DNA from: Alcanivorax sp. REN37
GTDB lineage: Bacteria; Pseudomonadota; Gammaproteobacteria; Pseudomonadales; Alcanivoracaceae
Length of the DNA stretch: 64,000 nucleotides
NCBI RefSeq assembly: GCF_041102775.1
Contig: NZ_JBGCUO010000001.1
Location: 1,860,001 to 1,924,000 of the forward strand
Direction: 5' to 3'
The notes under the pieces were generated by a model. It searched no databases. It was not told the DNA's origin and was given only the letters and a program-made list of their open reading frames with translations. The position numbers were made by a program, and so were the translations under genes. Below, piece after piece: positions 8,563 to 17,443 of this stretch (its first letter is position 1; every line of letters starts with the position of its first letter).

Positions 8563-10728
8563 ATGCAAACGTCCTCGCGCCACACGTTTCTCAACCGCTC
8601 TCCCGGTGAGTGGCTGTCTTCGCTGCCCACCATCCTGATCCTATTACTCACCATCTTTTTATCCTCCGGTGAAATCATCCACTCGCAGTTACTGAAAGTG
8701 GGCGAATCCACCTGGGAAGAATATTTCCTGCTGCGTTCCGCCTCGGTGGAACCCACCTGTGAACGCGACCGCGATCTCGATCTAGAGGTCGAGCGCACGG
8801 TGCAGCAACGCGAAGCTGAAGCCGCAGATGACCCGCTCGCCGGGCTGCTCGGCGCCAGCATTGACCGCGATGCGATCCGCAAATCGCTGGAGCGCTCGGT
8901 AGCAGTGTGTCAGGACCGCTGGGCCCGCTATGAGCGCGTGGCCGCACGCCAGACGCCGGGTGTACAGGCGTTTGCTGCAGTGGAAACCACCGTCGCCATG
9001 GCCGTCACCGAGCTGGGCGGCTATAAGCGCCTGTTGCTGTGCCTGCTGTTGCTGATCTGTGCTGCCACCACCACCCTTACTCGCCACCATATTTCCCTGC
9101 GCGGGATCCGCACCGTCAACGACTTCCGCATGTCGAGCATGGTGCAGTTGGCAGCCAACCTGCTGCTGACATTCTCAGCCGTGGTCTATCGCCAGCAGGA
9201 AGTGCATGCGGCCGCTCAAGGCATCCAGATCAGCCACTTCTACCTGCACGCGTTTTGGATTGCCGGCTTCAGCTTCCTGGCGCTGTGCAACCTGATGCAG
9301 TTGATCCGCCCAGCACCGAATGATCTGCAACCCGGCGGCAGCTGGGCCAAAGGCCTGCTGACGGTGCCGCTGTACAGCTACATGTGCTTGAGCGCAGGCA
9401 TCCAGTTCATCATCGGTGGTTACTACCACGGCATGAGCGTGTACCTCGGCATGATGATGGAACTGTCCAACATGTTCCTGAACCTGGCCCTGTACATCTG
9501 GATCGGCATGATGCTGAAGCAGACGCGCATGGCGCAGCTGGTGTTCAACGTGTTCCGCCCGTGGAAGATGTCCCCGGAACTGCTGTGCTTCGTGGTGTTG
9601 CTGGTGACCGCGGTACCGACCGCCTACACCGGCGCTTCCGGCATCTTCGTGATCGCCGCCGGTGCGGTGATTTATAACGAACTGATCCGCTCTGGCACCC
9701 GCCCGCAGCTGGCACTGGCCACCACCGCCATGTCCGGCTCCATGGGCGTGGTACTGCGTCCGTGTCTGTTGGTCGTGATCATCGCCGCACTGAACAACTC
9801 GGTGACCACCAACGAGCTGTTTGGCTCAGGTATCAAGCTGTTCTTCCTGACCGCGTTCTTGTTCTTCATCTTCTCCCAGTTCGCCCGTCGCGAGCCGGCT
9901 CGCATTGCCCCGTTCAGCGAAGCGGTGCCGCAATCGGCGCGCCTGCTGCTGCCGCTGGTGCCCTACGCCATTGTGATCGCCAGCGTGGTGCTGTTCTTCC
10001 GCTTCGTGCTGGACCGCCGCCTGGATGAGTTCTCGGCGCCGATCATTCTGCCGGTGGTACTGCTGGCGGTGCTGATCTACGAATACCTGCTGCTCGGCAA
10101 AAACAAGCGCGAGAAAAACCGCATTGAAGCCGAAGCCGATGGCCACCACCGCCCGCGCAATTTGGAGCACGCGCTGCGTACGGCGACCAACGAAACCACC
10201 GCCCACATCGGTGCGCTGCTGATGCTGATGGCGCTGTCGGTCAGCGTCGGCGGCGTGGTGGAGCGCTCCGGCATCATGGAAGCATTGCCGGCCACCTTCT
10301 CCTCGGTGTGGGTGACGATGGGCATCCTAGTCATCGTGCTGGTGTCGATCGGCATGTTCATGGACCCCTACGGCGCGGTGATTCTGGTGAACGCCACCAT
10401 TGCCCAGGTCGCCTTCAACAATGGCATTGCCCCGCTCCACTTCTGGATGATGGCGTTGATTTCGTTCGAGCTGGGCTACCTGTCACCACCGGTGGCGCTC
10501 AACCATCTGCTCACCAGGCAGGTGGTCGGCGACGACGAAGTCGCCAGAGCGGCGCTGACGGAAGGCACGTTCTGGCAACGTTACGAGAAGTTCACCTTGC
10601 CGGTGGCGGTGATGTTCACGGCGCTAATGCTGGTGGCCTTCGCACCGCTGGCGTCCGATTCGCTGCACGATTGGCTGTTCCAAAAGCAAGCCGCCAGTGC
10701 CAACCAAGTGATGATGTCTCTCGACTGA
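8563..10728 (+). CDS. TRAP-type permease, fused Q and M domains, copy 1
   Basis: Inner-membrane protein of 721 residues. The layout is: TM1 at about 21-40; a predicted extracytoplasmic domain of about 115 residues (41-155) with C66 and C116; a group of about four helices resembling DctQ (about 156-335); then a DctM-like domain with TAVPTAYTGASG, SGSMGVVLRP and two later LxPPVALNHLL-type helical hairpins. This reads as a QM fusion, as in SiaQM, but with an extra soluble domain after TM1. It should couple ion flow to uptake of the ligand carried by the neighbouring binding proteins. The ATG follows GGTGA. Substrate unknown. Confidence 0.85.
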   Translation: MQTSSRHTFLNRSPGEWLSSLPTILILLLTIFLSSGEIIHSQLLKVGESTWEEYFLLRSASVEPTCERDRDLDLEVERTVQQREAEAADDPLAGLLGASIDRDAIRKSLERSVAVCQDRWARYERVAARQTPGVQAFAAVETTVAMAVTELGGYKRLLLCLLLLICAATTTLTRHHISLRGIRTVNDFRMSSMVQLAANLLLTFSAVVYRQQEVHAAAQGIQISHFYLHAFWIAGFSFLALCNLMQLIRPAPNDLQPGGSWAKGLLTVPLYSYMCLSAGIQFIIGGYYHGMSVYLGMMMELSNMFLNLALYIWIGMMLKQTRMAQLVFNVFRPWKMSPELLCFVVLLVTAVPTAYTGASGIFVIAAGAVIYNELIRSGTRPQLALATTAMSGSMGVVLRPCLLVVIIAALNNSVTTNELFGSGIKLFFLTAFLFFIFSQFARREPARIAPFSEAVPQSARLLLPLVPYAIVIASVVLFFRFVLDRRLDEFSAPIILPVVLLAVLIYEYLLLGKNKREKNRIEAEADGHHRPRNLEHALRTATNETTAHIGALLMLMALSVSVGGVVERSGIMEALPATFSSVWVTMGILVIVLVSIGMFMDPYGAVILVNATIAQVAFNNGIAPLHFWMMALISFELGYLSPPVALNHLLTRQVVGDDEVARAALTEGTFWQRYEKFTLPVAVMFTALMLVAFAPLASDSLHDWLFQKQAASANQVMMSLD

Positions 10729-10743
10729 TCACGCTGCTGCACT

Positions 10744-10771
10744 GCAAAACGGGCCTTCGGGCCCGTTTTGC
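10744..10771 (+). terminator. Hairpin with UUCG tetraloop between the two permeases
   Basis: Perfect 12-bp stem, 10744-10755 with 10760-10771, closed by a TTCG tetraloop, starting 16 bases after the copy 1 stop. The 3' arm ends in GTTTTGC, giving moderate terminator character. Confidence 0.7.
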
Positions 10772-10924
10772 GTTTCTGCTGTCCGCCTTGGCAACCCTGC
10801 ACATTTCGAAAAGCACCTTTTCGGCCCCTTTGATCGGTAGGTCAAGACTTCCAGCAGCGCTACACTGGTGGCCGGCTGCCGCCTTGTCACTGCGCAGCCC
10901 ATAACAACAAACAGGGATGATTTC

Positions 10925-13081
10925 ATGGCTGACTCCTCCACCTTCCGGGTGGCCAACCGCACCGTTGCCGAATGGCTTTCCTCGTTCCCCTCCATGCTGA
11001 TCCTGCTGCTGGCGATTTTCCTGGCCTCCGGCGAGATCATCCATTCACAGCTACTGAAGGTCGGCGAGCGCACCTGGGAAGAGTATTTCCTGCTGCGCGC
11101 CACCCAGTCGGAACCGGTGTGCGAGCGCGACCGTGATCTGGAAACAGAGGTGGCGCGCACCGTGCAGGAGCGCCTGCGCAACGCCGAGCATGACCCGCTC
11201 GCCGCCATGCTCGGTGTCGATGTAGACGAACAGGCCATCCGCCGTTCGCTGGAACGCTCCCAAGAGGTGTGCCGCGGCCGCTGGGACACCTACGAGCGGG
11301 TGCAGGCGCGCATCACCCCGGGCGTAAAGGCGTTCCGCACGCTGGAGGCTGGCATCGCCTTCGGGGTTACCGAGCTGGGCAGCTACAAACGCTTGCTGCT
11401 GTGTCTGCTGCTGTTGATCTGCGCTGCCACCACTACCCTCGCCCGCCATCACATCAGCTTGCGCCCGGTGCGTACGTTGAAGGACCACTACGTGTCCACC
11501 GGCGCCCAGCTGTTGGCCAACAGCATGCTGACGCTGTCGGCATTCGTGTACCGCCAACAGGAACTGATCGCACAGGCAGACGGCATTCAGATCAATCACT
11601 TCTACCTGCATGCGTTTTGGATTGCTGGATTCGGCTTCCTCGCGCTGTGCAATCTATGGCAACTGGCGCGGCCGCCGCAGACATTGGAGCGCGGCGGTTC
11701 CACCGGCAAAGCGCTGCTCACCATTCCGCTGTACAGCTTCATGTGCCTCAGCGCCGGCAGCCAGTTCATGATCGGCGGCTATTACCACGGCATCAGCGTC
11801 TACCTCGGCATGATGATGGAAATGTCGAACATGTTCCTGAATCTGGCGCTGTACATTTGGATCGGCATGATGCTCAAGCAGACCCGCTTGGCACACCTGG
11901 TGTTCGACCTGTTCCGCCCCTGGAAAATGTCTCCGGAACTGCTGTGCTTCGTGGTACTCATCGTCACCGCGGTACCCACCGCCTACACCGGCGCCTCTGG
12001 TATTTTCGTGATCGCTGCCGGTGCCGTAATCTACAGCGAGCTGATCCGCGCCGGCGCGCGGCCGCAGATGGCGCTGGCCACCACCGCCATGTCCGGCTCC
12101 ATGGGCGTGGTGCTGCGCCCTTGCCTCTTGGTGGTGATCATCGCTGCGCTCAATAACTCGGTGACTACTTCCGAGCTGTACGGCTCCGGGATCAAACTGT
12201 TCATCCTAACCGCCTGCTTGTTCTTCCTGTTCTCGCAGTTCGCGCGGCGGGAGCCGGCCCGCATCGCACCCTTTGCCGAGGCGCTCCCGCAAAGCCTGAA
12301 GCGGATGCTGCCGCTGTTGCCCTACGTCCTGCTGATTGCCGCCGTGGTGCTGTTCTTCAAGCACGTGCTTGATCGCCGTCTGGATGAATTCTCGGCACCG
12401 ATCATCCTGCCCATCGTGATGTTGGCCATCTTGCTGTACGAGTTCCTGCTGACGCCGAAAAACAAACGCCTCCAGCACCGACTGGAAGCGGAGCAGGAAG
12501 GCCATCTGCGCGCCGGCAGCTTCGAGCAATCGGTGCGCTTTGCCACCAATGAAACCACTGCCCATATCGGTGCATTGCTGATGTTGATGGCGTTGTCGGT
12601 GAGTGTCGGCGGCATCATCGAGCGCAGTGGCCTGATGGAAGCACTGCCGACGCAGATGCCGTCGGTGTGGGTGACCATGGCGGTGCTGGTAGTGATCATG
12701 GTCGGTATCGGCATGATCATGGATCCCTATGGCGCGGTCATTCTGGTCAACGCCACCATTGCCCAGATCGCCTTCAGCAACGGCATTGCACCGCTGCACT
12801 TCTGGATGATGGCGCTGATTTCTTTTGAGCTGGGTTACCTAACGCCGCCGGTGGCACTTAACCACCTGCTGACCCGCCAAGTGGTGGGTGATGAAGAAGT
12901 CGAGCGCGCCAAGATCAGCAGCGGTCCGTTCTGGGTACGCTATGAAAAGTACCTGTTGCCGATCTCGGTACTGCTCACCGCGCTGCTGGTGGTGGCGTTC
13001 CTGCCACTGGCCTCAGACGGCCTGCATGATTGGCTGTTCCAGAAAGTGCAGTCCAGCTACAGCGTTATTCCGCTGGAGTAA
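10925..13081 (+). CDS. TRAP-type permease, fused Q and M domains, copy 2
   Basis: Paralogue of copy 1 with the same layout over 718 residues. TM1 is followed by an extracytoplasmic domain whose two cysteines fall at the same positions (C66, C116). Then come the DctQ-like helices and a DctM-like domain with TAYTGASGIFVIAAGAVIY and TAMSGSMGVVLRPCL. Similarity is highest in the membrane domains and lower in the soluble domain, which suggests the soluble part is tuned to different partners. The internal ATG at 10925 is chosen because the upstream 19 residues have no TM or signal character. Its 3' end overlaps the convergent GNAT gene by 17 bases. Confidence 0.85.
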   Translation: MADSSTFRVANRTVAEWLSSFPSMLILLLAIFLASGEIIHSQLLKVGERTWEEYFLLRATQSEPVCERDRDLETEVARTVQERLRNAEHDPLAAMLGVDVDEQAIRRSLERSQEVCRGRWDTYERVQARITPGVKAFRTLEAGIAFGVTELGSYKRLLLCLLLLICAATTTLARHHISLRPVRTLKDHYVSTGAQLLANSMLTLSAFVYRQQELIAQADGIQINHFYLHAFWIAGFGFLALCNLWQLARPPQTLERGGSTGKALLTIPLYSFMCLSAGSQFMIGGYYHGISVYLGMMMEMSNMFLNLALYIWIGMMLKQTRLAHLVFDLFRPWKMSPELLCFVVLIVTAVPTAYTGASGIFVIAAGAVIYSELIRAGARPQMALATTAMSGSMGVVLRPCLLVVIIAALNNSVTTSELYGSGIKLFILTACLFFLFSQFARREPARIAPFAEALPQSLKRMLPLLPYVLLIAAVVLFFKHVLDRRLDEFSAPIILPIVMLAILLYEFLLTPKNKRLQHRLEAEQEGHLRAGSFEQSVRFATNETTAHIGALLMLMALSVSVGGIIERSGLMEALPTQMPSVWVTMAVLVVIMVGIGMIMDPYGAVILVNATIAQIAFSNGIAPLHFWMMALISFELGYLTPPVALNHLLTRQVVGDEEVERAKISSGPFWVRYEKYLLPISVLLTALLVVAFLPLASDGLHDWLFQKVQSSYSVIPLE

Positions 13082-13589
13082 CCGGGCACTGCATCACGCA
13101 GCGCTCCTCGGGAGTGAGGCCTAACGCCCGCTCCCGGGCCATCACCTGCTGCAGCCGCGGCGGCCATTCCGCCGCCGCCCATTCCCGGAACCCAAAGCGC
13201 CGGTAAAACGGCGCATTCCACGGCACCTCGCGGAAGGTAGTCAGCGTCAGCCGCTGCACGCCGCTGGCTGCAGCATACTGCTGGGCCGCAGACAACAATG
13301 CCCGGCCCCGGCCGCGGCCTTGGTGTGGCAATGCCACATCCAACTCCCACACGTGCAAGTCGGTACCGAAGCGCTCCGCGGCGAGAAAACCCACCGGCTG
13401 ACCTTGGTGCTCCACCACCCAGTGGGTACCGAGCGCCATCAAGCGTTGGTGCTGGTCGGCATCGTAGGGTTCGCCGTCGGCCAGCCAGCCGAGGCCGGGC
13501 AGCTGCGCAAAACGCTGCGCAGCACTGCACTCGATCTGTTGCAACAGCGGAATATCTGCCGCCACGCCGCGGCGCACCAATGCGTTCAT
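13065..13589 (-). CDS. GNAT-family N-acetyltransferase
   Basis: Acetyl-CoA-dependent acetyltransferase of 174 residues. The acetyl-CoA loop is HQGRGRGRALL, followed by NAPFYRRFGF near the C-terminus, the usual GNAT beta-6/alpha-4 signature. Its acceptor substrate cannot be read from sequence. The ATG at 13589 overlaps the stop of the HIT gene as ATGA, so it is the last gene of a three-gene coupled operon (membrane protein, HIT, GNAT). Confidence 0.85.
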   Translation of the reverse strand: MNALVRRGVAADIPLLQQIECSAAQRFAQLPGLGWLADGEPYDADQHQRLMALGTHWVVEHQGQPVGFLAAERFGTDLHVWELDVALPHQGRGRGRALLSAAQQYAAASGVQRLTLTTFREVPWNAPFYRRFGFREWAAAEWPPRLQQVMARERALGLTPEERCVMQCPVTPAE

Positions 13590-14053
13590 GCAGAAGGGAA
13601 ATGTTCGCGCAGCAGACCGGCCATGCGGTCCAGCCGTTCGCGGCGGGCACTGCGCCGTACCTGACCGAACAGCCGCGTCAGCCACGCCAGCGCCAACGCC
13701 GGCCGGTCACCCGGGCCCTCGCGGGGAATCACATGTAAATGCAGGTGGGGAACATGTTGGCCGGCGGCCGCGCCGTCGTTGATCAGCAGATTGTGGCCCT
13801 TTGGCGCGCTGCCGCCGGTGCTGTCCGCCACGGCGCGCTCGGCGCGAATCAGCCGCTGGGCCAGGTTCACCAAGTGCCCGAGCTGGGCGGCCGACAGCTC
13901 CTCCACCCGCGCCACATGCTGCTTGGGAATAATCAGCACATGCCCGGGGCGTACTGGATACAGATCCAGCATCACCAGCGCTTGGTCGTCCTCATGCACC
14001 ACACTGGCCGCGGTGTCACCGGCCAAGATACGGCAGAACAGGCACTCACTCAT
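13586..14053 (-). CDS. HIT-family nucleotide-binding hydrolase
   Basis: Protein of 155 residues with the histidine triad H103-L-H105-L-H107 and a CLFC motif at 4-7 that is common in Hint/HIT proteins. HIT enzymes hydrolyse nucleoside phosphoramidates or dinucleotides through the central histidine. The start at 14053 overlaps the upstream gene's stop by 4 bases (ATGA), and the same overlap links it to the GNAT gene. An upstream in-frame start would extend it into the preceding gene and is not needed. Confidence 0.92.
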   Translation of the reverse strand: MSECLFCRILAGDTAASVVHEDDQALVMLDLYPVRPGHVLIIPKQHVARVEELSAAQLGHLVNLAQRLIRAERAVADSTGGSAPKGHNLLINDGAAAGQHVPHLHLHVIPREGPGDRPALALAWLTRLFGQVRRSARRERLDRMAGLLREHFPSA

Positions 14054-14373
14054 CGACGACGACGGATGGCAAATTGCACCGTAGCCACCACTAGGCACAG
14101 TACCACCGCCGCCAACAGCGGAGCACCGGCACGCAGCGGGTTGGCTTCTTTCTGAATCAAGGCTTCAAACAGCGTGATGATCCACGCTGGCCCGAGGTTG
14201 TCGCTGTCAGCAGCCACCGGCCACGGCGTAAAGAGGATACCGACGAGGATGGCGATAAACGGATATTTGACCCATCGGTGCCAACGCTGGGCGACCAAGG
14301 TCATGACCACCAGTACCACGAAGGCTGCGCCGAGATAGGCCAGCCACGCCACCATGTATCCCTGTTCTGTCAC
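14050..14373 (-). CDS. Small integral membrane protein, function unknown
   Basis: Protein of 107 residues with three hydrophobic segments (about 9-27, 38-50 and 82-101) and a basic C-terminal RRRR. GTG start with GGAGGAATAACGG directly upstream, a strong ribosome site. First gene of the ATGA-coupled operon with the HIT and GNAT genes. I do not recognise the family. Confidence 0.75.
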   Translation of the reverse strand: MTEQGYMVAWLAYLGAAFVVLVVMTLVAQRWHRWVKYPFIAILVGILFTPWPVAADSDNLGPAWIITLFEALIQKEANPLRAGAPLLAAVVLCLVVATVQFAIRRRR

Positions 14374-14478
14374 CCGTTATTCCTCCTGTCTGCCACACCC
14401 TGGCCCTGATTGGTGCCGGTATGCCGGCCAAGATTATAGGCGCGCGGCCACAAATAGCGCATCTGTCAAAAATTCGTA

Positions 14479-14495
14479 TTGATAATGATTATCAA
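14479..14495. promoter_or_regulatory. Fur box upstream of the TonB-dependent receptor
   Basis: TTGATAATGATTATCAA is a perfect 7-3-7 palindrome carrying the GATAATGATTATC core of the Fur operator. It lies 70 bases before the receptor ATG, so iron-dependent repression of that gene is expected. Confidence 0.9.
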
Positions 14496-14564
14496 CTTAA
14501 TTACTGTTCACACGCTTGGACCTGCGCACCTTGCGCACATTTTTGTTCGCGATGAGGACCTGTA

Positions 14565-16622
14565 ATGCGACCCCTGTTTACCCCCCGCCTGCTGTGCGGC
14601 GCCATCGCATTGGCATCCAGCAGCTTGGCTCTGGCCCAGACCGCCACCAACACAGACGATGTTGTTGACCTAAAAACTGTCACCGTCATTTCTGCATCCG
14701 GCTTCGAACAGCACGTGGAAGATGCGCCTGCCAGCATCTCCGTGATTACCCGTGAAGAGCTGGAAAAGCAGTCCTATAAAGACGTCACCGATGCCCTGAA
14801 GAACGTACCCGGTGTGTATGTGACCGGCGGCAGCGCCTATCAGGATGTGTCGATGCGCGGCATGAGCTCCGCCTACACCCTATACTTGGTGGATGGCCGT
14901 CCAGTACAAGGCAGCGATGCGTTCAGCCCCAACGGCATGGACGGTGGCACCCAAGTTAACTTCCTGCCGCCGCTGTCGATGATCGAGCGCATCGAAGTGA
15001 TCCGCGGTCCGATGTCGTCACTGTACGGCTCGGATGCCATGGGCGGCATCATCAACATCATCACCCGTCGCTCGCCGGCTGAGTGGGGCGGCACCCTGTC
15101 GATGGGCTATGACAAGCCCGGTCCCGCCAACCGCGTCAATGAAGACGGCTGGCAGACCAACGTCTATATGGCCGGGCCGGTGATTCAAGACCTGCTGTCA
15201 CTCCAATTGACGGGGGCGTTGCAAGGTAACGATGAAAGCACCTTCATCGGCGGCCAAAAAAGCGGCTCCAGTGACCCGGAGTTCAAACGCCGTCAGCTTG
15301 GTCTGCGGCTGAACCTGACCCCGGATGAGGCGAACGATTTCTCCTTCGCCTACGACTTCACCCGCCAAGAGCGCACCCATAACCTCGGCGTCTCCAGCAC
15401 CGTGGACAGCTACAACCGTGGCGACAAGGATGTATTCACCCTTGCCCACGCCGGTCGCTACAACAACGTGGTGACCGACTCGTACGTGAAGTATGAGGAT
15501 TCGCAGAACCCTACCCGCGGCGGCCAGTACGCACGCGGTATCTTCTACAACACACTGATCGCCCACACCCACGCCAGCTACTTCATCGATAACCACACCG
15601 TGACCGCCGGGGTCGAGTACCGCAAAGAAGAGCTAGAAGACCGCGTCACCAACTACAACAACTTGCCGATCACACTGGACCGTTGGCAATACGCCGTGTT
15701 TGCCGAGGATGAGTGGCGCCTGACCGACCGCTTCGCATTGACCGGTGGCATGCGTTACAACCATGACGAGCAGTACGGCGGCCATGTCTCCCCGCGTCTC
15801 TACGCCGTATTTCACGCCACCGACCAGTGGACGCTGAAGGGCGGCGTATCCACCGGCTACAAAGCCCCTTCCCTGCGTGAATCGTCGGAAGACTTTGCCG
15901 GCACCACCGGTGGTCGCAATCTGGCTGCACCCGGCGCGGTGATTAAGGGCAATCCGGATCTGGAAGCGGAAAAGAGCATCAACTACGAAGCAGGCTTCGT
16001 CTTCAACGAACCGGCCTGGGGCTTGAACCTGAGCGCAATGCTGTTCCACACCCAGTTCAAGGACAAGATTCTCGAAGACCGCGTCTGCTCTTCCACCGAG
16101 CTGGACCCCAATGCCGACCAGAGCGATCCCAACACTTGGCTGTGTGACTACCAGGGCGTGAATTACTGGTTCGTGAGCGATCGTAAGAACGTGGACAAAG
16201 CGGAAATGCAGGGCGTGGAGGCCACCCTCGCCTACCAAGTAATTCCTGACGTACTGGTCAGCGCCAGCTACACCTTCACCGAGTCGGAGCAAAAGAGCGG
16301 CCCACAAAAAGGCAACCCGCTCAACAAAATGCCCCGTCATATGTTTAACGCGGGTGTTGAATGGCAAACCACCGACAATTTCAGTTTGTGGAGCCAGGTT
16401 AACCACCGTGGTCGCACCTCTGACTACCTGAGCCGCACCAGCATGTCGAACGGCACGCCGGGCTACAGCTTCGTTGATGTCGGCATGAACCTGCAGCTGA
16501 GCGAGCGCCTGCGCACCCGTGCCGGCGTTTACAACATCGGCAACCGCACCGTCACCAATAGCGACTATGACGTCGTGCTCGATGGCCGCCGCTACAATAT
16601 CGGGTTGACGGTGGATTTCTGA
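14565..16622 (+). CDS. TonB-dependent siderophore receptor (CirA/FepA-like)
   Basis: Outer-membrane receptor of 685 residues with a signal peptide ending at LALA-24. A TonB-box-like stretch lies near VTVISASG; the plug domain includes SISVITREELEKQSYKDV and ERIEVIRGPMSSLYGSDAMG. A beta-barrel follows to residue 685, ending in the terminal F expected of outer-membrane proteins. The plug resembles catecholate receptors of the CirA/FepA group, but the ligand is a guess. A perfect Fur box upstream supports a role in ferric-siderophore uptake. A strong bidirectional terminator follows. Confidence 0.92.
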   Translation: MRPLFTPRLLCGAIALASSSLALAQTATNTDDVVDLKTVTVISASGFEQHVEDAPASISVITREELEKQSYKDVTDALKNVPGVYVTGGSAYQDVSMRGMSSAYTLYLVDGRPVQGSDAFSPNGMDGGTQVNFLPPLSMIERIEVIRGPMSSLYGSDAMGGIINIITRRSPAEWGGTLSMGYDKPGPANRVNEDGWQTNVYMAGPVIQDLLSLQLTGALQGNDESTFIGGQKSGSSDPEFKRRQLGLRLNLTPDEANDFSFAYDFTRQERTHNLGVSSTVDSYNRGDKDVFTLAHAGRYNNVVTDSYVKYEDSQNPTRGGQYARGIFYNTLIAHTHASYFIDNHTVTAGVEYRKEELEDRVTNYNNLPITLDRWQYAVFAEDEWRLTDRFALTGGMRYNHDEQYGGHVSPRLYAVFHATDQWTLKGGVSTGYKAPSLRESSEDFAGTTGGRNLAAPGAVIKGNPDLEAEKSINYEAGFVFNEPAWGLNLSAMLFHTQFKDKILEDRVCSSTELDPNADQSDPNTWLCDYQGVNYWFVSDRKNVDKAEMQGVEATLAYQVIPDVLVSASYTFTESEQKSGPQKGNPLNKMPRHMFNAGVEWQTTDNFSLWSQVNHRGRTSDYLSRTSMSNGTPGYSFVDVGMNLQLSERLRTRAGVYNIGNRTVTNSDYDVVLDGRRYNIGLTVDF

Positions 16623-16631
16623 TTCGTCCGC

Positions 16632-16670
16632 CCAATAAAAAAGCCCCGCCATGCGGGGCTTTTTTATTGG
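16632..16670. terminator. Bidirectional terminator
   Basis: Perfect 18-bp inverted repeat around CAT, with an A-run before and a T-run after the GC-rich core (AAGCCCCGC/GCGGGGCTT). It serves the receptor gene on plus and ycgN on minus. Confidence 0.92.
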
Positions 16671-16719
16671 CTGAGTATTTTATCCATCAACGACAAACCA
16701 TCGGCGCTGGCCGCCACAG

Positions 16720-17169
16720 TTACCCTAACCAGCGCACCACATAGTCCTCATAGTCGTCTTCATGAACACTCTGCTCGCTGGTGACCTTGCCCTTCACCGA
16801 ATAACCGGCTGCTTCCACTGAGGCCGGATCGCCGGTTAGCAACGGGTGCCAGTCCGGCAACCGCTGGCTACGCGCCAGCCGCCGGTAAGCGCAGGTGGCC
16901 GGCAACCAGTCTTGGCCAGCGATCTCTGGTGTCACCGCCACACAGCCCGGCACCTGGCGGAAGCGGTCGCCGTAATCACGGCAGCGGGCGCTACCGGCAT
17001 CCAGCAACCGGCACGCCAACGAGGTGTAGTGCAATTGCTCGGTGTTGTCGTCTAGCAGCTTGATCACACAACAGCGGCCACAACCGTCACAAAGCGCTTC
17101 CCATTCCGGCGGCGTCAGCTCGGACAGCGCGAAGCGCTCCCAGAACCGCTCACGGAGCACGGAGGGCAT
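16720..17169 (-). CDS. ycgN: YcgN-family cysteine-cluster protein (UPF0260)
   Basis: Product of 149 residues with many conserved cysteines, including CDGCGRCC near residue 27, and CRLLD and PGCVAV further on. This is the pattern of the YkgJ/YcgN cysteine-cluster family, likely a metal-binding protein of unknown role. The ATG at 17169 gives the usual family length and overlaps ycgL by 20 bases. Third gene of rnd-ycgL-ycgN, an order also seen in pseudomonads. Confidence 0.9.
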   Translation of the reverse strand: MPSVLRERFWERFALSELTPPEWEALCDGCGRCCVIKLLDDNTEQLHYTSLACRLLDAGSARCRDYGDRFRQVPGCVAVTPEIAGQDWLPATCAYRRLARSQRLPDWHPLLTGDPASVEAAGYSVKGKVTSEQSVHEDDYEDYVVRWLG

Positions 17170-17443
17170 GCCGTTGTGACAGGTAGAGGTCGTCGTCCGC
17201 CGGCGGCGGCAGTTGCAAGTACCAACCTTGGCCATTGAGTGCTTCGCGCACTTTCTCGGCGTCCACCCGCGCCAATGTACGGCCAGGTTTCATCATCAGG
17301 TCTAGCACCAGCTTGGGCGTGCCGAAACGCGCCAACAGCGCTTCCGGCACCACTTCCAGGCCCAGTTTTTTGTTCACGTACAGGTACATCTCGTCCTGCT
17401 TGCTGCTTTTGTAGATTGAGCACATCAACGGCATTGGGGTCAT
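17150..17443 (-). CDS. ycgL: YcgL-domain protein
   Basis: 97-residue YcgL-family protein with CSIYKSSKQDEMYLYV near the start and GWYLQLPPP near the end, as in E. coli YcgL. Function is not established in the family. The ATG at 17443 overlaps the RNase D stop as ATGA. A longer in-frame start upstream would lie inside rnd. Confidence 0.9.
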   Translation of the reverse strand: MTPMPLMCSIYKSSKQDEMYLYVNKKLGLEVVPEALLARFGTPKLVLDLMMKPGRTLARVDAEKVREALNGQGWYLQLPPPADDDLYLSQRHALRAP

